Positions 1 through 5,888 of a stretch of DNA of 5,888 bases are shown here, in pieces. The first letter of the stretch is position 1, and each line of letters opens with the position of its first letter. The stretch covers positions 320 through 6,207 of the forward strand of contig FR878704.1 in assembly GCA_000434535.1 (NCBI GenBank), given 5' to 3'. This stretch comes from Collinsella sp. CAG:166. Its GTDB lineage: Bacteria; Actinomycetota; Coriobacteriia; Coriobacteriales; Coriobacteriaceae. The position numbers and the translations under genes are program-made. Under the pieces are notes generated by a model. It did no database searches. It was not told the DNA's origin and saw nothing but the letters and a program-made list of their open reading frames with translations.

Positions 1-60
1 GGCGAGGCCTGAAGCCCCGCCGCCGATTACCAGGACGTCATAGAAGGCGCTCGCGTTCAC
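1..60 (-). CDS. NAD(P)/FAD-dependent oxidoreductase, N-terminal fragment
   Basis: Only the first 20 codons are in the window; the gene continues past the left edge. The reverse strand reads GTG followed by NASAFYDVLVIGGGASGLA. The hydrophobic beta strand DVLVIG followed by GGGASG is the Rossmann-type FAD-binding motif (GxGxxG) found at the extreme N-terminus of two-dinucleotide-binding flavoproteins. The wording 'YDVLVIGGGASGLA' is typical of the HI0933/BaiN-like family, but 20 residues cannot fix the family or substrate. The start is forced: the in-frame codon before the GTG is the TAA stop of mrp. A GAGG ribosome binding site lies inside the last codons of mrp (66-69), five bases from the GTG. 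The zero-base gap implies co-transcription and probably translational coupling with mrp. A redox flavoenzyme beside an Fe-S carrier is suggestive but not evidence of a joint pathway. Confidence 0.8.
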   Translation of the reverse strand, partial: MNASAFYDVLVIGGGASGLA

Positions 61-891
61 TTAGGCCTCGTCGGTCTCGTGCGGGGTAATGGCCTCGACG
101 GCAGAGACTGCCTTGGGCAACATGCCATCGGGCAGTGCGGTCTCGACCTCGCCCTTATCGCAGGCCTCGGCGAGTGCCGGATTAATGGGAAGCTGGCCCA
201 AGATGTCGAGGTTATAGCGCTCTGCGACCTCGGGGAGCTTGCTCTTGCCAAAGACCTCGATCTTCTTGCCGCAGTCGGGACACTCAATATAGCTCATGTT
301 CTCGACAATGCCCAGAATGGGGACGTTCATCTTCTCGGCCATGTTGACCGCCTTGGCGACGATCATCGAGACCAGATCCTGCGGGCTCGTGACGATGACG
401 ATGCCGTCGACGGGCAGCGACTGGAAGACGGTGAGCGCGACGTCGCCTGTTCCCGGAGGCATGTCGACCAGCAGGTAGTCGATGGGGCCCCACGAGGTCT
501 CGCTCCAGAACTGCCTAATGGCGCCTGCGATGACCGGACCGCGCCAAAGGACGGGGTCGGTCTCGTTTTGGAGCAGAAGGTTGGAGCTCATGACCTTGAC
601 GCCGTGCTCGGAGATTTCGGGCAGCATGAGGTTGCCAAGGGCATGGACGTGGCGTCCGCTCATGCCGAACATCTTGGGGATAGAGGGACCGGTGATGTCG
701 GCATCGAGGACGCCGACCTTGTGGCCGTGACGGGCAAGCTCGGTGGCGATGGCACCGGTGACAAACGACTTGCCGACACCGCCCTTGCCGGAAAGCACGG
801 CGATGACGCGTTTGACCTCGGACAGCGTGTTCTCCTCAAATTGCGACGGCGACGTTTGTCCGCCGGCGGCCTGTGCGTGCTCGCAACCCAT
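61..891 (-). CDS. mrp: Mrp/NBP35 (ApbC)-family iron-sulfur cluster carrier ATPase
   Basis: The product is a 276-residue cytosolic P-loop NTPase of the Mrp/ApbC/NBP35 group. Members bind a bridging Fe-S cluster as dimers and pass it to apo-proteins. Visible motifs are the deviant Walker A GKGGVGKS at residues 35-42 with its extra signature lysine K36, the Walker A' strand VLDADITGPSIP at about 61-72, the switch/Walker B region DMPPGTGD at 143-150, and ENMSY followed by CPDC with the cluster ligands C204 and C207. Length matches the family core without the N-terminal DUF59 domain seen in longer Mrp proteins. The short N-terminal tail has one cysteine (C3) instead of the multi-cysteine cluster of NBP35 types. 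The frame is open 19 codons further upstream to an ATG at 948, but a strong AAAGGAGT site (897-904) sits five bases before the ATG at 891, and the deviant Walker A then falls at a usual position. It ends with TAA directly against the GTG of the flavoprotein gene. Confidence 0.95.
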   Translation of the reverse strand: MGCEHAQAAGGQTSPSQFEENTLSEVKRVIAVLSGKGGVGKSFVTGAIATELARHGHKVGVLDADITGPSIPKMFGMSGRHVHALGNLMLPEISEHGVKVMSSNLLLQNETDPVLWRGPVIAGAIRQFWSETSWGPIDYLLVDMPPGTGDVALTVFQSLPVDGIVIVTSPQDLVSMIVAKAVNMAEKMNVPILGIVENMSYIECPDCGKKIEVFGKSKLPEVAERYNLDILGQLPINPALAEACDKGEVETALPDGMLPKAVSAVEAITPHETDEA

Positions 892-896
892 GTATG

Positions 897-904
897 ACTC
901 CTTT
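897..904 (-). promoter_or_regulatory. Ribosome binding site of mrp (decides the start)
   Basis: The reverse strand reads AAAGGAGT, a near-perfect anti-16S match, with CATAC before the ATG at 891. No comparable site precedes the upstream in-frame ATG at 948, so the 276-residue form is preferred. Confidence 0.85.
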
Positions 905-913
905 GTATATGTT

Positions 914-927
914 GGGGCCGGAGCCCC
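914..927 (-). other. GC-rich stem-loop in the mrp leader
   Basis: On the minus strand GGGGC-TCCG-GCCCC forms a five-pair GC stem with a four-base loop, nine bases upstream of the AAAGGAGT ribosome binding site. No T tract follows on either strand, so it is not an intrinsic terminator. It could stabilise the 5' end of the mRNA or affect translation; this role is inferred only from position. Confidence 0.4.
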
Positions 928-946
928 GTGATGTGACACGAGCGTC

Positions 947-976
947 ATTGTACCCTCGTTTGCGAGCGGGAGTCAT
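947..976 (-). promoter_or_regulatory. Putative sigma-A/sigma-70-type promoter for mrp
   Basis: Reading the minus strand, ATGACT (971-976; four of six matches to TTGACA) is followed after 18 bases by TACAAT (947-952; five of six matches to TATAAT). Transcription would begin near 940 and give a leader of about 50 bases containing the GC hairpin and the ribosome binding site. The spacer itself contains the short palindrome CTCG-TTTG-CGAG (955-966), which could be an operator. The match was found by eye and is moderate. Confidence 0.45.
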
Positions 977-987
977 TTGCGATGCAT

Positions 988-1022
988 TTGGGCCGAGCGT
1001 GCTTGCAATACGATGGGCCCAA
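988..1022. repeat. Inverted repeat TTGGGCC / GGCCCAA downstream of the LTA-synthase-like gene
   Basis: TTGGGCC (988-994) and GGCCCAA (1016-1022) are perfect 7-base inverted arms separated by 21 bases, starting 15 bases past the stop codon of the LTA-synthase-like gene. The position suits a transcript 3' end. On the minus strand the arm is followed by ATGCATC rather than a T run, so it is not a standard intrinsic terminator. It might be a 3'-protecting stem or part of a factor-dependent termination site. A chance repeat is also possible. Confidence 0.35.
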
Positions 1023-1036
1023 GCGAATGGGCGGGC

Positions 1037-3190
1037 TTACTGAACTTTGCTGGCGAACTCGAGGTATTGCATGCGCTGCAGCTTGTCGATCGTCGAGGTG
1101 TATGGGCTGTCTTCAGATTCCAAGTTGTAGCGCAGCCCGTCGGCACCGAGATAGCCGGCGACATTGATGGTGGGCACATCTGACCTTGTTGCAAGCAGGG
1201 CCTTTTGATAGTCGGTGAGCGGGGCGCCGATCTTATTAAGGGTAATGGCTGCAATCTCGTTTGCCCCGACGGTGTCGTAGACGTTGAGCTCGGTATTGCC
1301 GGCGATTTCATAGTTAGCCCAGACGAAATAGGTTGACTGATAGACACGGAAAGCGTGGCTTGCCGTATCTTCCTGAGGGTACAGCTCGTCGTTGAGAGTC
1401 GTTGCGGCGCTCGGCTGATGGTCGCCAAAAAAGACAAGAACAACCGGTCTGCCGATATTGCGGAGCTCGTTGATAAAGTACTCGAGGTCCCGGTCGGATG
1501 CGTTGATGCAGGTGAGATAGGTGTTGAGCGCGCTATTGGCGCCCTCGCTGGCTCCCTCGACCCAATAGTTTGTCAGCTCTTCGGCGGGAACGGTGCCATA
1601 GTCGTAGCCGCCGTGATTTTGCATCGTGACGTCAAAGATGAACTGCGGCGCTTCGTCGGTTCTAAGCAGGTCGAGTATCTTGTCGTAGGTGGCGTAGTCG
1701 CATACGCCGGCATGGTAACAGGGCGCACCTTCGAAATCGCCGATTGAAAGAAAGTCTCCAAAGCCCAGCTGCTGATAGATCTTATCTCGATGGTAGTTGA
1801 CGGGGTTTTGCGGGTGCATAGCGGTAGCGGTATACCCAAGCTCTTTAAGGTCCTTTGCCAGGCTGTTGACGCCATTCATCTGATACAGCTGATAGGGGAT
1901 CTTGCCTAATCCGACAAAGGCCGTTGTCGCTCCGGTCAAAAATTCGAATTCGGAGTTTGCCGTTCCGCCACCGGTGACCGAAGCGAGCATGGTGCCGCGA
2001 ACAAGTGTGTCGGGAAGCGAGTTGTAGAATGCGGGGCCGGTGTACCCGGCCGCCTGGAGCTGCTCAAAGCACGAAAGGTCGCTAAAACTCTCGTTCATGA
2101 CGGCAACAATCGTCGGCTTGATTTCATTGAACTGGGCAACGGCAGCCGCGCGCTGCTCGCTCGAGCCATACGTGCTGTCGTAGGCGGCGGCGAGCTCCTG
2201 CTCGATGCTCTGCGCCTCATCGGGCGTATAGCCTTCGGGCTTCTCAATGGGCAACTCGTTGACCATTTCGGTGAACGAAGTGATAAAACCCTGAGACGTA
2301 TATGTGGTGATGGGCTGCCAACGGTCAAATCCAAAATCCAGCGCCTGCTCCAAGTCGATGCTGGAAAAGCCCGAGAGCCCCACAACGGTCACTAGCAGAA
2401 AAGCGCAGAGGTTAGCGGCGATTGCGGGGAAGACATGGGTGGGCGTACGGAGCTTTCGCGGTCGGATAAGCGAAAGAAGCCCCAGGGAAATCTCCAGCAG
2501 GGCGAGAGAGGTTACGATTCCGGCGGTAAAGGTAAACTCGTATCCCTCGCTCACTTCCATTGCAGTGCCAAGGGCCAAGATATCGCTTGGCAGGATGGCT
2601 TCGCCTTTAAACGTTATGACGAAGTGCTCGGCAATGCCAAGGATGCAACAGACGACGGGCACGAGGGCCATGACGCCCCCATGACGCTGTCCCAGCAGAT
2701 AAAGGGAGAGCAGAACCGTCGCGAGCAGCCCGACGGAAAACCCGAATGAGTTGGCGGGAATGTGATAGAACGTTTCGTTGCAGGCAATTTCGAGTGAAAC
2801 GAACGAGAGCGCTGAAACAGCGGCGATGACAAGGATGTCACGGCAAATACAGGCAACCGTTCCCGTCTCAAGATCGGTTTGGTCAATAAGTCCCGAAACC
2901 AAGGGCTCGACAAGAAGTATGACGGCGGCAGCACCGAGCGCCGAATAAGAAAGGACCCATAGGGAACTGTCCTCATTTACGAGCAATTGATTCGTAATCC
3001 ATGCAGCTACCACGCCGAGCGGGATGAGGAGCGTCGCGCACCAAAAGACGCGGGCAATGGGCGGCTTTTCATTGTGTTTGATTGAAAAATACACGCGCAC
3101 GACGACGGTGGCCACGATAAGGACGGCGATGAATATGGGCAGATTGGCCATGTCGCTCGAAGTGATTTCAAGGGGGATATCTTCGGTCAT
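1037..3190 (-). CDS. LTA synthase family membrane protein (sulfatase fold)
   Basis: The product is a 717-residue polytopic membrane enzyme of the alkaline phosphatase/sulfatase superfamily, in the lipoteichoic acid synthase group. These transfer glycerol-phosphate from phosphatidylglycerol on the outer face of the membrane. The N-terminal part shows about eight hydrophobic segments, near residues 17-35, 46-64, 77-98, 112-133, 149-167, 171-192, 220-242 and 253-273; canonical LtaS has five. The extracellular catalytic domain follows. Expected metal and catalytic residues are present: E367 in MNESFSD, the nucleophile T410 in GGGTANSEFEFLTG, and D590-H591 in FFGDHQPS. R468 in NYHRDKIY and H526 in TMQNHGGY match the substrate-binding Arg and His of LtaS. 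The start at 3190 is set by AGAGGA six bases upstream; the frame stays open to an ATG at 3265 without a better site. By eye the gene is poorer in G+C than uvrA. The exact polymer (type I LTA, another glycerol-phosphate polymer or a headgroup) is not decided by sequence. Confidence 0.9.
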   Translation of the reverse strand: MTEDIPLEITSSDMANLPIFIAVLIVATVVVRVYFSIKHNEKPPIARVFWCATLLIPLGVVAAWITNQLLVNEDSSLWVLSYSALGAAAVILLVEPLVSGLIDQTDLETGTVACICRDILVIAAVSALSFVSLEIACNETFYHIPANSFGFSVGLLATVLLSLYLLGQRHGGVMALVPVVCCILGIAEHFVITFKGEAILPSDILALGTAMEVSEGYEFTFTAGIVTSLALLEISLGLLSLIRPRKLRTPTHVFPAIAANLCAFLLVTVVGLSGFSSIDLEQALDFGFDRWQPITTYTSQGFITSFTEMVNELPIEKPEGYTPDEAQSIEQELAAAYDSTYGSSEQRAAAVAQFNEIKPTIVAVMNESFSDLSCFEQLQAAGYTGPAFYNSLPDTLVRGTMLASVTGGGTANSEFEFLTGATTAFVGLGKIPYQLYQMNGVNSLAKDLKELGYTATAMHPQNPVNYHRDKIYQQLGFGDFLSIGDFEGAPCYHAGVCDYATYDKILDLLRTDEAPQFIFDVTMQNHGGYDYGTVPAEELTNYWVEGASEGANSALNTYLTCINASDRDLEYFINELRNIGRPVVLVFFGDHQPSAATTLNDELYPQEDTASHAFRVYQSTYFVWANYEIAGNTELNVYDTVGANEIAAITLNKIGAPLTDYQKALLATRSDVPTINVAGYLGADGLRYNLESEDSPYTSTIDKLQRMQYLEFASKVQ

Positions 3191-3196
3191 GGACGT

Positions 3197-3202
3197 TCCT
3201 CT
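3197..3202 (-). promoter_or_regulatory. Ribosome binding site of the LTA-synthase-like gene
   Basis: The reverse strand reads AGAGGA six bases before the ATG at 3190. It directly abuts the proximal arm of the GTTACAG/CTGTAAC inverted repeat, so anything binding or folding there could alter ribosome access. It supports the start at 3190 over the ATG at 3265. Confidence 0.75.
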
Positions 3203-3240
3203 GTTACAGCAAATTAAGTTCAGTAGTAGATTACTGTAAC
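3203..3240. repeat. Inverted repeat GTTACAG-N24-CTGTAAC in the leader of the LTA-synthase-like gene
   Basis: Two perfect 7-base inverted arms lie at 3203-3209 and 3234-3240, separated by a 24-base A/T-rich stretch. They sit immediately upstream of the AGAGGA ribosome binding site. If both arms are transcribed they would form a weak stem with a large loop. As DNA, the arm centres are 31 bases apart, close to three helical turns, which suits a looped or paired regulator site. No clear promoter was recognised; a poor -35/-10 pair (GTTACA at 3235-3240, TTAATT at 3212-3217, 17 bases apart) overlaps the repeat. Confidence 0.4.
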
Positions 3241-3308
3241 CTTTCCACGGCATTTCGAGAAACAAAGCACCCGATACGCAAAGCTAAAGGTCTGCGAATC
3301 TTGTATTA

Positions 3309-3322
3309 CGAACATCTGTGCG
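3309..3322 (+). promoter_or_regulatory. Candidate LexA/DinR SOS box upstream of uvrA
   Basis: CGAACATCTGTGCG resembles the Gram-positive SOS operator CGAAC-N4-GTTCG. The left half CGAAC is perfect and the right half GTGCG has one mismatch (G for T). It ends 61 bases before the uvrA ATG, where a repressor could cover the -35 region of a promoter using TAAACT at 3335-3340 or TATGAT at 3350-3355 as its -10 element. uvrA is a classic SOS gene in many bacteria, which makes the match more believable. The right half-site is imperfect, so chance is not excluded. Confidence 0.45.
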
Positions 3323-3349
3323 CGTCGAGTGCGCTAAACTCATCGACAG

Positions 3350-3355
3350 TATGAT
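3350..3355 (+). promoter_or_regulatory. Possible -10 element of uvrA
   Basis: TATGAT matches five of six bases of TATAAT and would place the transcript start near 3362, about 22 bases before the ATG. No TTGACA-like -35 is found at 16-18 bases spacing, so the call is weak. TAAACT at 3335-3340 is an alternative whose -35 position would overlap the SOS-like box. Confidence 0.3.
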
Positions 3356-3365
3356 TCGATGCAAT

Positions 3366-3378
3366 AGGAGGCAAGGAG
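3366..3378 (+). promoter_or_regulatory. Tandem ribosome binding sites of uvrA
   Basis: Two Shine-Dalgarno cores follow each other: AGGAGG at 3366-3371 and AAGGAG at 3373-3378. The second is five bases from the ATG at 3384 and is the better spaced. An upstream in-frame ATG at 3351 would add 11 residues but has no ribosome binding site and would place both cores inside the coding sequence, so 3384 is the preferred start. Confidence 0.8.
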
Positions 3379-3383
3379 CTTCC

Positions 3384-5888
3384 ATGTCTGATTCTTCTAT
3401 CGTTATTCGCGGCGCTCGTGAGCACAACCTCCGTGATATCGATGTTTCCATTCCGCGTGACCAACTCGTGGTCATTACCGGTCTTTCTGGCTCGGGCAAG
3501 AGTTCGCTGGCATTTGACACTATCTATGCCGAGGGCCAGCGTCGATACGTCGAGAGTCTTTCGAGCTATGCGCGCCAGTTCTTGGGCCAGATGGACAAAC
3601 CCGACTTGGATTCAATCGACGGCCTTTCGCCGGCGGTGTCGATCGACCAAAAGACGACGTCTAAAAACCCTCGCTCGACGGTTGGCACCGTAACCGAGAT
3701 TTATGACTATCTGCGCCTGCTGTTCGCCCGTGTGGGCACCCCGCACTGTCCCGAATGCGGCCGCGTCATTGAGCGCCAGACGACCGACCAGGTTGCCGAC
3801 AAGGTCTTGGCGGCGGGGGAGGGCCGCCGCGCGTTTGTGCTGGCACCGGTGGTGCGCGGGCGAAAAGGCGAGTACACCAAACTGTTTGAGGACCTTCGCG
3901 CCGAGGGCTTTAGCCGCGTGCGTGTCGACGGTGAAGTGCGCTCGCTCGACGATCCGATCGATTTGGATAAGAAATTCAAGCACGATATCGAGGTCGTGGT
4001 CGATCGCATCGTGATCCGTGAGAATTCTCTGGGCCGTATCGCCGAGTCTGTTGAGCAGGCGACCGCGCTGGCTCACGGCAATGTAAACGTGTACATGCTG
4101 CCCGATCGTGATGCTCCCGAGGGGACCGAGGGCGAGCTGCTGGAGTATTCGTTGGCCTTGGCGTGCCCGGAGCATGGACACTCCATTGACGATCTTCAGC
4201 CGCGTGATTTTTCGTTTAACGCTCCCTATGGCGCATGTCCTGAGTGCGACGGCCTGGGCTTTAAGAAAACCGTTGATGCCGAGGCGCTGATCGAGGACCC
4301 CTCGAAGTCCATTGCCGACGGAGTCTTTGGTAGCCTGTTTGGCAATTCGAACTACTATCCGCAGATTTTTGCTGCGGTCTGCAAACACTTTAAGGTGAGC
4401 GCCGATACGCCGTGGGAGGACTTGCCCCCTCGCGTGCGTCGTGCATTCTTGGATGGCCTGGGCGATACGAAGATCTCGGTCGACTACCAAAAGCTCGACG
4501 GACGTCGCAGCCAGTGGGATACCAAGTTTTCGGGCGTTCGCAACATCCTGTACGAACGCTATACCGAGACGACGAACGAGAACACCAAGGCGCGCCTGGA
4601 GAAGTACATTCGCGAGGAGCCGTGCTCGACCTGCCACGGCGCTCGTTTGCGCTCCGAGATGCTCGCCGTCACCGTGGGCGGCAAGTCCATTTACGAGGTT
4701 TGTTGCCTGTCGTGCCGTGAATCGCTCGAGTTTTTTGAGGGCCTGGAACTCACCGAGCGCCAACAGTTTATCGGCGGTCGTATCGTCAAGGAAATTCTGG
4801 AGCGCTTGCGTTTTCTGGTCGATGTTGGACTCGACTATCTGACGCTCGATCGTGCCTCGGCGACGCTTTCCGGTGGCGAGGCACAGCGTATTCGCTTGGC
4901 AACGCAGATCGGCGCGGGTCTCATGGGCGTGCTCTATATTCTGGACGAGCCCTCGATCGGTCTTCATCAGCGTGACAACGAGCGCCTGATCAAGACGCTC
5001 GAGCGCCTGCGCGATATCGGCAATACCGTTATCGTTGTCGAACACGACGAGGATACAATCCGTGCCGCCGACTACGTGATCGACATGGGGCCCGGCGCCG
5101 GTGTCAACGGCGGGCACGTAGTCGCGGCGGGAACGCCTGCCGATATCATGGCGTGTCCTGAGTCGATGACGGGCGCTTATCTGACCGGCAAACGAATGAT
5201 CCGGGTGCCTGATGAACGGCGCAAGCCCGGTCGCGGCTGCCTTAAAATTACGGGTGCTCGAGCCAACAACCTCAAAAACGTTACCGCCAAGATCGAGTTT
5301 GGTACGCTTACGGTTGTTACCGGCGTGTCGGGATCGGGCAAGAGCTCCCTGGTTACCGACACCATTGCGCCTGCCCTTACGAATGCCATTCACCGCTCGA
5401 CGCGCCCCGTGGGTCCGTATAAGAAAATCGAGGGCATCGAGTGTATCGATAAGGTTATCGATATCGACCAGTCGCCGATTGGCCGCACGCCGCGTTCCAA
5501 CCCTGCTACCTATATCGGCCTGTGGGATGATCTTCGCGCGCTGTTTGCGAGTACGCCGGAGTCGAAGGCGCGCGGCTACTCGCCGGGTCGTTTCTCCTTT
5601 AATGTGAGCGGCGGGCGCTGTGAGGCGTGCAAGGGCGACGGGCAGATCAAGATCGAGATGCACTTCCTTCCCGATATCTACGTTCCCTGCGAAGTTTGCG
5701 GCGGTAAACGCTACAACCGCGAGACACTCGAGGTCACCTACCGTGGCAAGACCATCTCGGACGTGCTCGACATGAGCGTCACCGAGGCGCTGGCCTTCTT
5801 TGGGAATATCCCGCAGATTAAGCGCAAGCTCCAGACGCTGTACGATGTAGGCTTAGGCTACGTGAGCCTGGGCCAGCCCGCCACGACG
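3384..5888 (+). CDS. uvrA: Excinuclease ABC subunit A (UvrA), 3' end missing
   Basis: This is the DNA damage sensor of nucleotide excision repair. It dimerises, loads UvrB on lesions and carries two ABC ATPase modules. The frame runs 835 codons without a stop to the right edge; complete UvrA is usually about 940-980 residues. Module I has Walker A GLSGSGKSS (33-41, K39), signature LSGGEAQR (495-502), Walker B ILDEP with D521/E522, and H-loop EHD (553-555). Module II has Walker A GVSGSGKSS (647-655, K653). The window stops at LGQPATT, right before the second LSGGE signature, so that motif and the second Walker B are lost only to the cut. Zinc-ligand pairs are C122/C125 with C261/H264, C285/C288 with C414/C417, and C746/C749 with C769/C772. 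UvrB-binding and insertion domains lie between the first Walker A and signature. No frameshift was found on reading every codon. The gene is divergent from the LTA-synthase-like gene and may be SOS-controlled. Confidence 0.97.
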   Translation, partial: MSDSSIVIRGAREHNLRDIDVSIPRDQLVVITGLSGSGKSSLAFDTIYAEGQRRYVESLSSYARQFLGQMDKPDLDSIDGLSPAVSIDQKTTSKNPRSTVGTVTEIYDYLRLLFARVGTPHCPECGRVIERQTTDQVADKVLAAGEGRRAFVLAPVVRGRKGEYTKLFEDLRAEGFSRVRVDGEVRSLDDPIDLDKKFKHDIEVVVDRIVIRENSLGRIAESVEQATALAHGNVNVYMLPDRDAPEGTEGELLEYSLALACPEHGHSIDDLQPRDFSFNAPYGACPECDGLGFKKTVDAEALIEDPSKSIADGVFGSLFGNSNYYPQIFAAVCKHFKVSADTPWEDLPPRVRRAFLDGLGDTKISVDYQKLDGRRSQWDTKFSGVRNILYERYTETTNENTKARLEKYIREEPCSTCHGARLRSEMLAVTVGGKSIYEVCCLSCRESLEFFEGLELTERQQFIGGRIVKEILERLRFLVDVGLDYLTLDRASATLSGGEAQRIRLATQIGAGLMGVLYILDEPSIGLHQRDNERLIKTLERLRDIGNTVIVVEHDEDTIRAADYVIDMGPGAGVNGGHVVAAGTPADIMACPESMTGAYLTGKRMIRVPDERRKPGRGCLKITGARANNLKNVTAKIEFGTLTVVTGVSGSGKSSLVTDTIAPALTNAIHRSTRPVGPYKKIEGIECIDKVIDIDQSPIGRTPRSNPATYIGLWDDLRALFASTPESKARGYSPGRFSFNVSGGRCEACKGDGQIKIEMHFLPDIYVPCEVCGGKRYNRETLEVTYRGKTISDVLDMSVTEALAFFGNIPQIKRKLQTLYDVGLGYVSLGQPATT

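Noticed and set aside
79..897. A 272-codon open frame on the plus strand antisense to mrp
   Set aside because: Same codon-aligned shadow effect as in uvrA. The translation is low-complexity Asp/Leu/Gly-rich with no family motif, and the minus strand encodes clear Mrp.
892..948. N-terminal extension of Mrp from the ATG at 948
   Set aside because: The extra 19 residues show no family similarity, the ATG at 948 overlaps the putative -10 element, and the strong ribosome binding site points to 891.
3191..3265. N-terminal extension of the LTA-synthase-like protein from the ATG at 3265
   Set aside because: The extension would translate through the inverted repeat and the AGAGGA site. The start at 3190 has good spacing and is followed within 20 residues by the first membrane segment.
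3351..3383. Upstream in-frame ATG for uvrA
   Set aside because: It lacks a ribosome binding site and would put both Shine-Dalgarno cores inside the gene; UvrA proteins normally begin a few residues before the conserved IxxRGAREHNL stretch, as the 3384 start gives.
3612..5663. A 683-codon open frame on the minus strand, fully antisense to uvrA
   Set aside because: Its codons align exactly with uvrA codons in reverse. In that phase antisense stops arise only from sense TTA, CTA and TCA codons, which this G+C-rich gene nearly avoids; it ends at the TCA at 3612-3614. The predicted protein is Arg/Ala-rich with no recognisable motif, while the plus strand gives an unmistakable UvrA.
1..5888. Search for mobile elements, CRISPR repeats, tRNA genes, prophage or a novel multi-gene system
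   Set aside because: The window is almost fully occupied by four conserved-family genes. No transposase, integrase, regularly spaced repeat or tRNA-like fold was seen in the two intergenic gaps.

Overview
The window looks like a chromosomal housekeeping segment of a moderately high G+C Gram-positive bacterium. The best guess is an actinomycete of the Coriobacteriia/Collinsella type. This rests on the base composition judged by eye, the strong AGGAGG-like ribosome binding sites, an LTA-synthase-type polymer enzyme, and the style of the UvrA and Mrp proteins. The taxonomic call is inference; no marker here proves it.

Layout from left to right. Positions 1-60 (minus strand) hold the first 20 codons of a flavoprotein oxidoreductase with a dinucleotide-binding GGGASG motif, running off the left edge. 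It starts directly after the stop codon of mrp (61-891, minus), which encodes an iron-sulfur cluster carrier P-loop ATPase. A 145-bp gap (892-1036) carries a plausible mrp promoter, a small GC hairpin in the mrp leader and an inverted repeat just past the upstream gene. Next comes a 717-residue membrane sulfatase-fold enzyme of the lipoteichoic acid synthase family (1037-3190, minus). A 193-bp divergent intergenic region (3191-3383) separates it from uvrA (3384 onward, plus). The uvrA gene is open to the right edge and is cut just before its second ABC signature motif.

The minus-strand genes read LTA-synthase-like -> mrp -> oxidoreductase. The mrp-oxidoreductase pair is tightly coupled (TAA directly followed by GTG, same frame). 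mrp probably also has its own promoter, so the LTA-synthase-like gene need not be in the same transcription unit. uvrA is transcribed divergently and probably alone in this window. Its upstream region has a sequence resembling the Gram-positive LexA/DinR SOS box, which fits the known SOS control of uvrA in many bacteria.

No mobile element, CRISPR array, tRNA, rRNA or unknown defence-like system could be seen. The very long open frames antisense to uvrA and mrp are codon-usage shadows. The most useful observations are regulatory: the SOS-like box, the inverted repeat abutting the ribosome binding site of the LTA-synthase-like gene, and the mrp promoter region.
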